A stretch of DNA of 64,000 nt, taken from the NCBI GenBank assembly GCA_032622095.1, contig CP136063.1, positions 74,005,980 to 74,069,979 of the forward strand, read 5' to 3'. The translations under genes and the position numbers were made by a program. The first letter of the stretch is position 1. Every line of letters begins with the position of its first letter. Positions 23,500 through 34,954 of the stretch are shown in pieces. This DNA is from Siphonodentalium dalli (taxonomy: Eukaryota > Mollusca > Scaphopoda > Gadilida > Siphonodentaliidae). The notes beneath the pieces are model-generated. The model saw nothing but the letters and a program-made list of their open reading frames with translations. It was not told the DNA's origin and searched no databases.

Positions 23500-23929
23500 A
23501 CATGGACATGATAGTGACGGCTAACATAAATTCTTGATATAAATATATACTCAAAATTGTTCATTTCACAAATATAAAATTGTTATCACGTCATAATTGT
23601 TTTGTTATTTCTAGCATCTCCAGAATGGATATCCAATTTTGATGACACCACCCATATTCCCATGCATCCTGCATAGAGTTATCCCTCATTTCCATGCAGT
23701 ATAGGTAACTCTATGAAAACAGGCCATCATTTCACCATAATCTTTAGCATTCGGGGACCAATTTAAGGATTCGAGACATGGTTCGTAAGGCTTCATTTAA
23801 GCCTTCATCATTTGCATATAAGGCTTCGAAGCCTTAAATATAAGCCCTCGAAGCCTTATATGCAAATTATGAAGTCTTATTTAGCCTTCGAGTGCTTACA
23901 GGAACCAACAAGCCTTCTATAGGGTCGAC

Positions 23930-24018
23930 TTATTTAAATGAGCTAAACCCTCGAAGGCTTAATAAGCCTTCGAGTGCTTATGGGAGTACTTAGCTCATTT
24001 AAATAAGTCGGCCCTATT
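23930..24018. repeat. Nested hairpin
   Basis: The outer arms GACTTATTTAAATGAGCTAA and TTAGCTCATTTAAATAAGTC enclose the shorter palindrome CGAAGGCTTAATAAGCCTTCG. That inner motif also occurs near the other end of the putative element at about 20864. Confidence 0.7.
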
Positions 24019-24581
24019 GAGGGCTAAATTCTGTTTCGAGTGCTTATTTTGCCTGTAACTGGCCCATTGCATTGATTGAGATAAGGATTCATTTAAGTCT
24101 TCATTTGTAAGCATTCGAATCCTTCCTGAATGCTTACCGACGGCTTGTGATTTCGGTAAGGGTGTGTATCTAAAAATAGCCAGTTCGAACCTCGAATGGC
24201 TCGATGCACATGATAATGATATTACATTATTATTAGTATATTATTACTCATTATTAGCGCTTCTAAAGTTCTATGTTTATTATATTACATGTGTATCAAA
24301 AAATAGCCACGAAGAGTAGAATATATAGCTGAATTTGCAAGACTGAATATGTCTTTAAAACCTGATGACCTTGACTTGCCAATGCCATCGGGGAAAATTC
24401 ATAACATTACAATCAGTGCCAGTGCCACGAAAATTGGAGAAATATACTACACTCGCTATCACAATAAGGGTCTGTGAATTTTAAGAAAGTGTCGATTGTA
24501 AATTATGCAAATAAATGTAGTCATTTTTCCAATACCTGTTTAATATTTGAGGAAAATTTCGATTTGCAACTTGCAGAAATC

Positions 24582-24932
24582 TCCGAGAAGCCATTTTTTC
24601 TCGGATGGCGATTATCGCAATATGATAGGGGAACACTTTTACGTTCGTACTCATATTTCACCAATGTTTGTACCTGGCTTGCCTGTCCTGAGTTTCACGG
24701 CAAAATGGCCAATTTGATTCTATTTGTCGTTGTATACATATTTATCACCCCATTTATTATTCATTTTTATAAAAATAAAATAAAAGAAGCTGAAGATGAC
24801 ATGTTTAAAATGTTTGAAGCATGAATTTGGCGATAAGTAGTTTTCAGAGTACGTTATACTTGCGATAGTTACGTTACGCACACAATGTTCCCCTATCGTA
24901 TTGCGATAATCGCCAACCTTTTTTCTCGGCCA
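24582..24932. repeat. Spaced inverted repeat, ~45-bp arms
   Basis: GGCGATTATCGCAATATGAT AGGGGAAC at about 24606-24633 is matched in inverse at about 24887-24915, with TTTTTTCTCGG flanking each. A 116-codon frame (24474-24824) spans the left arm and ends in a hydrophobic stretch. It is not recognised and I do not call it a gene. Confidence 0.5.
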
Positions 24933-25025
24933 ATAAAAACAATCTGCAACCGGATCAGGAAGTGGATACCTATTTGTAACGGACAACACTCGCACGAATC
25001 TGGATTGTCGCGATCGCCGCAGGCA

Positions 25026-25484
25026 TATAGGTTACACTGGTGTAAATGTTTTCCATAGGCCTCAGTGCTAACGTTTTAGCGTATAGTGTTGGCAATATAA
25101 ATGTTGGGTCCAAAGTTTTCTTTAAATCTGAAAAATTGACATTTTGGGAAACTTTTTACACAAAAAAATCATGTCTGTCTAGCAGGGAATTCGCCTTTAA
25201 ATCTTATGTTTTCGTAACTAGTGTCAGAACCGCATAAAAAAATACAGTCATATTTTAGACCACACCAAAAAATTCAAACTTCACTACAAAGGGTTAATTC
25301 CTGTGCCAATGGTTATTTTACCTATGGGAAATCATAGGGAAGAGGTGCGATGATTTTTTTATGTGAAAAGCACACAAGGCTATTGACCAATCAGGGCCCA
25401 GTGTCTATTTTATTCTCTCCTATATATTCCTCCCGCATCCGCTAGATGTCACTCGGAACCTTATTTACACCAGTGTAACCTATA
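25026..25484. mobile_element. MITE with TATAGGTTACACTGGTGTAAAT ends
   Basis: 22-bp ends (TATAGGTTACACTGGTGTAA on the left, its complement TTACACCAGTGTAACCTATA on the right) bound about 460 bp without coding capacity. TA or TATA target duplication is possible but overlaps the symmetrical end. Confidence 0.7.
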
Positions 25485-25488
25485 GACA

Positions 25489-25520
25489 TCGGATATAAAA
25501 AGACGTCTTTTTATATCCGA
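25489..25520. repeat. Perfect 32-bp palindrome
   Basis: TCGGATATAAAAAGAC followed directly by its complement GTCTTTTTATATCCGA, with no loop, 4 bp outside the preceding MITE. Confidence 0.8.
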
Positions 25521-25788
25521 TTTATATGGCCATAGGAAGCCACAGACGGCAAAAATTCCGGACATTGAGACGGGCTGGATTATCAACAGGCTGACGGATC
25601 AAATTCAGTCCCCCACAAGAGGAGCTATAGCTCCACAATTGTGAGTGAGAAACATTTAAGTGATATGCCATATTTATTGCTTGATGTTTCCATGCATGTA
25701 TAAGTACTTAGTTAATTCAATATATGTTAGTTATATTTGAATTTTGAAGAGCGGCACCACCACGTAGTGAAAACTGTTCAGTTGGTAG

Positions 25789-26231
25789 CCTGCTAACTGG
25801 GGCCTTAATTGGCTAACTTGGACCTCAAGTTGGCTAACTGGGACCTTGGCTAACTGGGATCTTGGACCTTGGATAACTGGGACCTTGGCTAACTTGGACC
25901 TTGGCAAACTTGGACCTTGGCTAACTGGGACCTTGGCTAACTGGGACTTTGCCTAACTTCAAGTACTTGGGCCTTGGCTAACTTGGACGTTGGCTAACCG
26001 GAACCTTAGCAAACTTGACCTTGGCTAACTGGGACCTTGGCGAAGTGAGACCTTTACCAACTTGGACGTTGGCTAACGTGGACCTTGGCAAACTTGGACC
26101 TTGGCTAACTGGGACCTTGACTAACTGAGATATTTACTAACTTGGACCTTAGCTAACTGGGACCATGGCTAACTTGGACTTTTTGGCTAACTGGGGACCT
26201 TGGCTAACTGGGACCTTGGCTAACTGGGACC
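25789..26231. repeat. 16-bp minisatellite
   Basis: About 28 imperfect copies of GGCTAACTGGGACCTT, with variants GGCTAACTTGGACCTT and GGCAAACTTGGACCTT. No long open frame results. Confidence 0.9.
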
Positions 26232-27136
26232 ATATATATTTTATTAAGTCAGGAAAGTTAAAACAGACGAAATGTTAACATTTTAAAACAATGACATAAA
26301 CAAAGCAAACAATACAAACACTATACCAGTTTGATCAGCGGACATTGCAGTTTTGTGTAGCACTAGCACTGCATGTATCTGTGTATATATGTACTAGTAT
26401 GCTGCTTTACTCTGCTTCACGCGTGTCTGGCTCTGGAACTGGTGAAAACACATGGGCAGAGATCTCTGATTAGCTAACTATTTGAGATCTCTTTGGCATC
26501 GCATTGGTCCCATAGATTGAATATCTTGCCCTGCAACACATTTGTATGTTTTTCTGTCGACGTGCCATATGTCTACTTTTGCCTTTAGCTGTTCGAATGC
26601 AGCGGGTATGTCGGTGGCAGCCATGAATGGAATAGCGAACGTATATGTTGTCTTTGGGTAAACTGTTAAAGGTACTCAATCCGATTCGATAGTCCCCATG
26701 TCATCAGATTCCAACAACAACAACACCAACTATTTATGAAATGCCGCTTTCAGTTATCAGAATCGAATAGTTGCCCAAAAATAATGCTAACCACAGTCAT
26801 AAAAATGCCAAAAACCTGTCATTTATCAACATTTTGTTCAACGAAATTTTGCCGGTTTGTCAAATATCTGATACAAAAAAGCCACTTGATTTTAGAGTTA
26901 TCCATCTTCATCCGAAATATGGCAGAGAAAGTCTTCTCGCCGAATGTTTACTGGGTCACTTAAAATTATCGGCGGTGAAAAATAATAGATTCCAATATCG
27001 ATATCTGATCACTCTGAGCTTTGATGGGTTGGTTCCTCGACTCGAATCAAATATTTTTTACCCCCGATATCAAGGAAATGGAAATTTTCGAGCGTTAATT
27101 CGGATTAGGCATCTTTAAATAATAAATTCAATAGTC
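26232..27136. other. No confident gene
   Basis: Contains the repeat shared with 2625-2755 (about 26675-26800). Overlapping frames at 26736-26963 and 26771-27118 cover part of that repeat and are not recognised. Confidence 0.35.
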
Positions 27137-27141
27137 GTTTG

Positions 27142-27756
27142 TTGAACTTATTATATGAACATTTTCTATCTATGGGATAACTACTCATCAATGATGCTTT
27201 GGTATAGAAATTGTTAAACTTATTATCTGAACATTTCCTATCTATGGGATAACTAATCATCAATGGTGATTTGGTATAGAAAGGGTTAAACTTATTATCT
27301 GAACATTTCCTATCTATGGGATAACTAATCATCAATGATACTTTGGTATAGAAAGGGTTAACCTTATTATCTGAACATTTCCTACCTATGTATAGAAAGG
27401 GTTAAACTTATTATCTAAACATTTCCTATGGGATAACTACTCATTAATGACGCTTTAGTATAGAAAGGGTTAAACTTATTATCTGAACATTTCCTATATG
27501 TTGGATAACTACTCACCATGCAATGACGCTTTGGTATAGAAAGGGTCAAACTTGTTATCTGAACATTTCCTATGGGATAACTACTCGTCAACGATGCTTT
27601 AGTATAGAAACGGATAAACTTATTATCTGAACATTTCCTATGGGATAACTACTCGTCAACGATGCTTTAGTATATAAAGGGTTAATCTTATTATCTGCAG
27701 CTGAATATCTCGTATATGATAACTATTCACCAATGACGCTCTGGTATAGTAAGGGT
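27142..27756. repeat. TTAA-punctuated 72-bp tandem array
   Basis: Nine units, mostly 68-72 bp (one cut to about 44), begin at or near TTAA at 27214, 27286, 27356, 27402, 27470 and 27682, with TCAA or ATAA variants at 27546 and 27614. The unit runs AACTTATTATCTGAACATTT, then CCTATCTATGGGATAACTAC, and ends GGTATAGAAAGGG. It is the right-end segment of the family T MITE seen at 16241-16495. It abuts the element at 27756-28760. Confidence 0.85.
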
Positions 27757-28760
27757 TAAAGGCACGGGCGGTGTTCGTTGCAGATATATTCATATTTGTT
27801 CAAATCGCCATCAACGGAAGGAATATTAAAATATATATAGTTTTGTTCATATGCCAAACATAATCAGCGCGTAAATAGTATATTGTCGTCAAGACGTACG
27901 ATGGTCTACGTAAACAAGAACCTACTCGTGTTACAGAAGTTTAATTTGCTTCTGTTTACATAACACAGCGAAATTCTATCGGTTTAATCACACACAACTG
28001 ATACAAACGCTCTTTATTATTTCCATATCAGGAAAACAGTAACAAATAACGCTCTTTATGTTTACCATATCCGGATCTAAACAAAAGCCAGGTTATGTAA
28101 CTTGTTTTGCTTTTGTTTACATAACACAGAAAAAACAATTAGGAGATAAACATACCCTGTTGAGTTGTACATTCTGGGATTCGAGCATGAAAACAGTTTG
28201 TGAACTCGCCGGCTTAAAAAGTATCACTTAGTCATTTTCATGACACGAATCGAGACTTTCATTTCGCCGTTGTCACCCTGCACAAATCATTGGGTTTGTT
28301 CATTGCGTTACTCGGAACACTGCTCCGTAACCATTTCCTGTGGGGCGGCTTGGCTCGTTTCGCTACTCCGTTCTGCGCCGATGAAATTGTACCGTGCCAC
28401 ATTCAGATTTGATGCACACTGAAGCGGCCGATGAACGGTATCTATAGACAACAACGCGCGGGTGTGCTCGTTTCGCTACTCGTTCTGCGCCGTGCTACAT
28501 TCAGATTTGATGCAGGCTGAAGCGGCCGATGTCGGTGAATCGAAAACGAAAGTTAGCCGCTCTCGGCCAATCAGAATGCTTGTTTTTAGTGACAAATACT
28601 CAATTGAATTACAATTGACAATAACATACTGTTTATGCCATATTTCTGATTGGTATAAGAAGGTCAGTCTATATTTTACTATTCTTTCTGTTTATGGCGT
28701 TTTTGAAGAAGCTGAATATTTTAACAGCATACACACCGCCAACACCGCCCGTATCTTTAA
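27756..28760. mobile_element. ~1-kb TTAA-bounded element with ACGGGCGGTGTT ends
   Basis: TTAAAGGCACGGGCGGTGTT on the left and AACACCGCCCGTATCTTTAA on the right give matching ends with TTAA on both sides. The interior is G+C-richer than its surroundings, holds a duplicated TGAAGCGGCCGATG segment (about 28422 and 28518) and two GCTCTTTAT-type repeats. The frames at 28240-28422 and 28462-28827 look unrelated to any transposase. It inserted at a TTAA of the adjoining array. Confidence 0.6.
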
Positions 28761-29111
28761 ACATCATTCGTATTGGACAAGCTTTTGCGAAAATCCACAG
28801 TTCCACACACCTTTTTCCATAAGATGATGAGGAATACATCGAAAACGATCAGATAAGCTCATAATTGATAACGCTCTTTATTATCCGCCCCTTTTGGGCG
28901 ACGGAATCATGAACGCTCTTTATTAGCTGCCACTTTTGGGCGGCGTAAGCATGGACGCTCTGGAATTTTTACCAGCCTGACAAAGACAAAAACAAAACTT
29001 ATTGAATATAAATTATCCTTTAGAAAGTCAATATCTGATTATCAGAACTTATTATAGTTACAGTACTATATACCTTTCTGACAGGATTTTTAGCAACAAC
29101 AACGTTTCAAA
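28761..29111. other. No gene seen
   Basis: Contains two further AACGCTCTTTATTA repeats, each followed by a CCCCTTTTGGGCG-type inverted motif (about 28870-28935). These match units in the preceding element and suggest that its boundary may once have been further right. Confidence 0.35.
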
Positions 29112-29696
29112 CCAAGTCTTCTTGGTCCAAAATAGCTTGGCATATCGGTTGGGTTGATTCTGTTTTGGACCTAGTCCGTCCTGTTATTCTTCGATAACGG
29201 CCTGTCATTTAAAAGACATTTACATTTACACATGGATCCCGGGCATTCACGTGAACCCCTGCATATGATTAAACATATTACATAATCTCCCTTCAACAAT
29301 CTGATATATCATTTACCGTGAGGTATAGTGATGATACGATTGTTTAATGTATTGTTTTCATACATGTTCTGATAGCGCGACTATATAATCAAAATTCTCT
29401 GAAAAATAAGGCTTTGTTGAATTATAAATCTCGTTGCTTTGACATTCAACGGACCTCTGATATGCGCATGTTTGATATCATCATGGTTGGAAAAGGCTGC
29501 CTTCTATGTTCGTATACGCAAAGTATCAATTTGACCTAATCCGACGACACACAAGCAAGACCCCCCCCCCCCCGTAACGATTAGATGCGTAAATTCCGTT
29601 ACAGGACAGGACTCGGTCCAAAAAAAAAAAAAAAAAAAAAACATCAAGTCAACCGATATCCCAAGCTATTTTTTTTTGGACCGCGAAGATTGGTCT
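29112..29696. mobile_element. Inverted-repeat element with ACCAAGTCTTCTTGGTCC end
   Basis: Left about 29112-29185 and right about 29602-29696 are inverted. Both contain a GGTCCAAAA-type phrase, ATAGCTTGG and ATATCGGTTG. The right arm carries a pure A-run (about 29618-29641). The interior has a C-run (29562-29573). A related end fragment (GGTCCGCGATTGATTGGTC) occurs near 48729. No coding capacity. Confidence 0.6.
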
Positions 29697-29936
29697 ATAG
29701 GCACGTTCCAGCCTTTATTACCACACAACAGAGATTTTTCAATAAACAGTGATGTAATGTTATAAACAATCGCCATCTTTCCTGTCCCGGTTCATTGGAA
29801 ATAATTGTAGAAAATAAATGTCCTTGTGACACAAGCTCCTGGACACAATTGATAATTTATACGTCCAAATTCATACAAAAGTTCAAGGAAGAGATACACC
29901 ATCTTTATTGGGCTCATTGACTGGTAATAGTGCATA

Positions 29937-30152
29937 TACAGTAATGCTCTAAGTAATCGACTTCTTAACCACAGCAGAATTATGGGTAACTTTTCAGGAT
30001 TTAGTGGGAAATATGCTTGTTGCCATTCATCGGAAAGCTCTCGGCGAGAGCTTTTCGATGAATGGCAACAAGCCATATTTCCCACTAAATCCTGAAAAGT
30101 TACCCATAATTCTGCTGTGGTTAAGAAGTCGATTAATTAGGGCATTAATGTA
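29937..30152. mobile_element. Palindromic TA-flanked MITE, family R, copy 2
   Basis: Element 29939-30150 (212 bp) with TA on both sides. The body is nearly identical to 2272-2484, including CAGAATTATGGGTAACTTTT and the central CTCTCGGCGAGAG. Confidence 0.85.
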
Positions 30153-30952
30153 GCAATTCTGTATCGAGATATAGAGTCAAAATTACTACAAAAGAATACA
30201 TAGTTCGCATGCACTCATGTACGGAATGTATAGCTACAGGGACCGACGATTCCGTGTAAAGAGTATTCCTGGGAGGCTCCAACCCCTGAAACAACCTCCA
30301 TGTCATGTGGCGAAACTCTGTTATCTGTTCAGATGTGGAACATTTTCGTCATTTTGAGAGTCATTTCCAAGGATCGGTTGAGTCAATAGGGCATAGGTTT
30401 CTTGATGGAACAATAAATAATAGGTACACAGCAACAATGATACAAACTCGATTGTTGATGGTGGCAGTAGGTGGTTCATATTGTTACTTGTAAATAGTAA
30501 ATATTTTAATATCGCGGAAGTCCACCAAATGTGGGTAAAATGTCGCCGATAGCAGCGGTATTACCGAGTCAACAAGGGAAGTAAACCCTGTTTGACAGAT
30601 GTTCTCAAAATGAACCATTGAATGTTATGGAACGTATGGCACATATTATATGAAACAGACGACATCTGACTGGCTGAAGACCCGATATAAAAATAGGATA
30701 AAACTATGCAACTCTATAAGCCACCTAATTCGTTTATCCAAACGAGGATGAATCTCCATTACTGAGGGGAAATATGAATTTATGAGTTTTACTATAAAAC
30801 ACAATATATACATTACAATGGCTATACAATTACCTCACCCATACACAACTAGTGTGCAATGTTTGTTTAATAGTATTGAACTCTGTGTTTATATTGTCAT
30901 TTCGGACACCCATATGAACCAATGATGTTTCTTGGTTGTACAGTGCAGGCAG
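30153..30952. other. No gene seen
   Basis: Unique-looking sequence downstream of the PAN/IgGFc-BP gene. A 62-codon frame at 30305-30493 is unremarkable. Confidence 0.35.
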
Positions 30953-31078
30953 CTACCAATATGTAATGTATCCAATGACTGTCCCGACTCCGTTCATGTC
31001 CTTAATTCCAAACAAGTTCGCATGAAATGCACAGTTGTGTCCGAGTGCTACAGAGACGACTGTCTCCCCTAGCAACTG
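30953..31078 (-). pseudogene. Second copy of the IgGFc-BP-domain gene's 3' coding end
   Basis: The minus-strand frame, open from 31078 to the TAG at 30953-30955, reads ...NLFGIKDMNGVGTVIGYITYW. It parallels YLFGIEERNGVGTVI at the end of the upstream exon, about 224 bp away. It lacks about 15 residues present there. An AG suitable as acceptor (TTCATAGCAG) lies just upstream near 31077. It may be an alternative terminal exon, or a relic of tandem duplication. The TAC Tyr codon here corresponds to the TAG stop of the main copy, so the main gene may end a few residues early relative to an ancestral form. Confidence 0.55.
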
Positions 31079-31142
31079 CTATGAACAGCCCTTTAATGAT
31101 GGCGGTGGAATAATCCATTCGGGTCCTCAGTGGAACCAAGAC

Positions 31143-31148
31143 TTTATT
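31143..31148 (-). promoter_or_regulatory. Polyadenylation signal of the PAN/IgGFc-BP gene
   Basis: AATAAA on the minus strand, about 46 bases beyond the stop codon at 31194-31196. The position fits 3' end formation for this gene. Confidence 0.55.
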
Positions 31149-31193
31149 GTGGTTGCTTAGTTCAGAGACATCTATCAAGTTCCAATATGTAAT

Positions 31194-32423
31194 CTATCTA
31201 ATGACTGTCCCGACTCCGTTCCTCTCCTCAATTCCAAACAAGTACGCCGCGAAATACACAGATGGGTTTGAGTGGAACAAACTGTGTAAACCGGAATTGA
31301 TCTCGAGCTCAACGCAGACGACTTCGGGAGAGGCTGGATATGTTCTCGTGGTGGCGCTGTATGTGGTGAGTGGCTGACCGTCTAGTGTCACCCCGGGTAG
31401 GTCTGACTGGTTCACAACAACAGACAGAAAACTTATATAAGTAACATCGGTCCAGCCCGCTGTTTGGAAATTGTAAGCATTTTTGTATCTGTTCTGTCCG
31501 ATTACCGTCATCATAAATGGATCCCCGAGACCATCCGACCTTTGACCTGGACTGAAGAGAGTTAACATGATCGGGTTCGATGCTGTGATTTTATGGTATT
31601 CATTAACGGAGAATGTGAATGTGTTCATGTCACCTGCATATGAACTTGCCCATTGTGCTACCCCATCAACCGACACGGATATACCTGCTTCACTTGCAAC
31701 TGCTTGGTAGTAATCAGATTTGTTTCCGAATGGGAAGTGAATGGTCATGTACTCCGTTTCCCATTTCTCAACGGGTGGCATCTGTTCTACGACCGTGTCA
31801 CACTTTAATGTATCTATCCAAACACAGAGGTTGCCGCTTACAACTGCAATTGGTTGACACGCCGCTATGTGAGTCCCTGTAAAATCTGAATTGGTGAACA
31901 GGTTGAGAACGTCAAATTTCTTCATCTCGATGTTAATTATATCTCCAGATTGATATGAAGTATAATTATACATCACGTTGCCAGATACTGGTAACATAAA
32001 CTCGATTTGCACCGCGTTGTTGTCGCTGCCCGAAGTTATAACAATTTGTGAGCCGTATTGTGCAGAATCAAGCCACGTTGACACGAAATAGTTCTCCCCC
32101 AACTCATTATCCCCAAGAGCGGCATACAAATCACTTGCGGTCAGGAAATTAACCATTCCATAAACCACTATTTCCTCTTTTGACGTAATCAAGATCCCTT
32201 TTCTTTCAATGATACCTCTCGTTGGGACGAGGCTGTTGTCAAGAGTTGCCATCGCTGATCCCAATGGGGGTACTATGAGCTCAATAGACATCGGCGCTCC
32301 GTTGTTCGGGCTGGTTATATTGACGACAGCTCCCGTTGGCGATTTGGTCGTAACCAGTATGTTGTACGTCGCTAACGTTATGTAGCTTTCGAAAACCGCC
32401 ATCATGGTATAGTGTACATGTAT
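31194..32423 (-). CDS. Secreted PAN/IgGFc-binding-domain protein, exon 2 (terminal)
   Basis: This exon encodes 409 residues and a TAG stop. It carries an IgGFc-binding-protein N-terminal-like domain, found in secreted or mucus-associated proteins. The domain starts MMAVFESYITLATYNILVTT and shows the typical PP.GSA strand (PPLGSAMATLDN). It has the hallmark block CQPIAVVSGNLCVWID then KCDTVVEQMPPVEKWETEYM, and ends in LFGIEERNGVGTVI. Several N-glycosylation sequons are present (NIT, NYT, NKS, NQS). An acceptor ATTTCAG lies directly above 32423 and the frame is open through it, so the first internal Met (32405) is probably not the start. It joins in phase 0 to exon 1 at 35701-36024, giving a 517-residue product if no exon lies between. 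Related invertebrate proteins are often linked to immunity or mucus. The ligand here is unknown and IgG binding is not implied. Confidence 0.85.
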   Translation of the reverse strand: MHVHYTMMAVFESYITLATYNILVTTKSPTGAVVNITSPNNGAPMSIELIVPPLGSAMATLDNSLVPTRGIIERKGILITSKEEIVVYGMVNFLTASDLYAALGDNELGENYFVSTWLDSAQYGSQIVITSGSDNNAVQIEFMLPVSGNVMYNYTSYQSGDIINIEMKKFDVLNLFTNSDFTGTHIAACQPIAVVSGNLCVWIDTLKCDTVVEQMPPVEKWETEYMTIHFPFGNKSDYYQAVASEAGISVSVDGVAQWASSYAGDMNTFTFSVNEYHKITASNPIMLTLFSPGQRSDGLGDPFMMTVIGQNRYKNAYNFQTAGWTDVTYISFLSVVVNQSDLPGVTLDGQPLTTYSATTRTYPASPEVVCVELEINSGLHSLFHSNPSVYFAAYLFGIEERNGVGTVIR

Positions 32424-33603
32424 CTGAAATAAAAATGTTAGTCTTGGAATGTTCTGATGAACGATTGCAATGGTGTGCTATCTACAAAGCTACACGTATC
32501 ATTATATACGATGTTGAGATAACGTTGTTTGTTTATACGGTGACGCTGAAGTGAACGTTCATGCAGACGACCGCGATACAACCGTAAGTGAAGGAATCGA
32601 GCCCGACGAGATCGTGGATAGTTTGTTCACACGATTGTGATATCGTCGTACATGATTATATCGTAGGTTGTTCGTAAAGCATGTGATTGACTACACTGCG
32701 AACTTTCCAGCCACGATATTTTACGTACACATGACTGCGTTTACGTTGCAAGTGGAGGTATCCAAGGTAACGCCACGATTTCGAATCTAAAATCAAACAG
32801 TGCTTGATATTATTTTTTGACTTGCGATTCTGACGTGAGCATGCGCAGTCTTAACTATCGGTTACTTCCTACGACGGAAATCCTTCCACTTACGATTGAA
32901 TCGTGGTCGTCCGAACGTTCACTAAGTGACAAACATTCACCTGCGCCACCTTAGCAGAAACCAAGAAGTCTCAACATGGATGGTATACTGTACATGTACA
33001 AATCTGACGATTTACACTTGGTTACTCTGTTAAGTTTTGAACGATTTGTAATACGAACAATCAGTTACGAAAATAAAATGTTCAAGATGATCAAAAACTT
33101 TCCAACTCGAATTAGTCACGATTAAAACCACTTTTGGGTTCAACATTATTTTTCGATGAATACTATAGTGACAATTCTTACATAAGCATCGCTCCCAAAT
33201 AAACTGATGTCAGTAATACGTCTTTTTTGTATCATTTTGTTTGTTTTATTGTTTTGCTCTGATTTTTTGTTGTTGTTATTGTTGTTGTCAACAAAATTAG
33301 ATAAAACCAATTGCAGATTGATTTTTGTGTAGTATACACAATAGTATTGGTAAACATATTCGTTGTCCACTCCGTGTGTCCACATAACCCCATGTATCGA
33401 TATGCGATCCAGTGTTGGTATCTCTACATTATGGCTACACTTACAATAATCGTTTTTGGTTTCTTGAACAAAACATCGACATCGAATACTTAGTCACATT
33501 TACTTATAATGGTCGGTCAAATGTCTGCTCACAGAGTGGCAAACCGACTTGACTGATAGTTGAACCATTTGAGAACCCCCTTCTGCGCGTGCACCGTGAT
33601 CTA

Positions 33604-33732
<129 letters not shown>

Positions 33733-34139
33733 ATAGTGCAGGCAATTTCACTAGATGTCTCATTGCCTAATAATAGTGTAGGGTTGTAAAATGTCATGCA
33801 TGCACTATTATTCGGTAGGTGGGATTATGCATAATATACTATTATTGTTTGAAATTATACAACTTGTAATTTTGAATAATTGTTTTAATCTGATCCCATA
33901 AGACCCATACGAAAATACAGGGTTAGCATCGAGATCTCTTTGTTTATCACATAATTAACCGCTAAATCCGGCCTCATATTTTTAGTAAGAAAGACGTGTA
34001 TTATCGGCACGGCGGTGACATAAGAGCTAAGCGAAATTATATCAATATCAATACCGGAAATCTATTATTATGTTAATTAGAATATAATTATGATATTCAA
34101 TTTTTGTTGGGTTATTTAGTGCTGACTGTAAGGTAACGA

Positions 34140-34600
34140 GCGTCAATTTTGGTGCCGCGACCCCGCCCTAACTCAGAGGTGCCACTTTCTTCAAACCACA
34201 CCATGCAGTATTCCTCATATCAGATGCTGAACATACACGATTATATTCCTACTTACTATCACGGAGAAGAATGTGTATCAATTTGGTGGAAATTGGCTCT
34301 AGCAATATTGTTATCAATTTTAGTGCCCCTCCCACCCCAAACCCTGACTCGAACGGCGTCGTGGTTTGCATCTTTAAACCACACCGTTAGACTCCTAATA
34401 TCATGGAAATTATTATGTATAAGTTTCGCTGAAAAGGCGACAAATAATGTCATTGATTGTGTTACCCCTCCCCTTTTCTACCCCTGACAGTTTAGATAAT
34501 TTTTACCTGGACCATTATCTTCATCGTAAAAAAGTTACCCCTGTTAGACCCCTTTGGAGCCACCTAGGTGGTCCACTATTAACTGTTATATTTCTAATCT
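34140..34600. repeat. Tandem ~140-bp repeat, family U
   Basis: Units share ACCCTGACTCGAACGGC, TTTAAACCACACC and TTGGTGGAAATTGGC-like phrases. The same family occupies about 49690-50336. Confidence 0.6.
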
Positions 34601-34954
34601 GTTTCATTAAACGGTATGTTGATACAAAATATGAGTTGTGATATTATGAAACATTTCAATTTGATCTCAGTTTAAAACAAAGTTAGTTTATTTTAGCACC
34701 TCATGTTCGCAATTCACTTACACCAAGTACTCTCGACATTTGCAACATGACTTGAATTAATATTTACATTATTAATTCAATACATGGTTATAGTGTCATA
34801 TGTATGGTTTATTTTCAATTAAGACATCTTTAAAACGGTTACAAATGCTATATCTGCGCTTATAAATTATTGAATAAAAAATAAGACGATAGTGTGGAAA
34901 TGTGTTTATGCAAGTTTTAACCACCCACATCGACTACCGTCTTGCATATTTTAA

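Larger units (their letters stand above)
20848..24162. mobile_element. Possible 3.3-kb element bounded by CCCTTACCGA / TCGGTAAGGG
   Basis: The two 10-bp ends are exact complements. Both ends are followed inward by repeats based on AAGGCTTAATAAGCCTTC and GAGTGCTTA. On the left these are tandem units of about 42-45 bp (20880-21060) with CTCGAGTGCTTATATCGATC. On the right they form palindromes (about 23770-24010). The middle (21130-23740) is A+T-rich and holds the candidate small gene at 22887-23499. No transposase was recognised. The termini could be coincidental. Confidence 0.4.

Noticed and set aside
24474-24824. 116-codon frame ending in a hydrophobic helix
   Set aside because: It overlaps one arm of a spaced inverted repeat and shows no signal peptide, domain or splice context.
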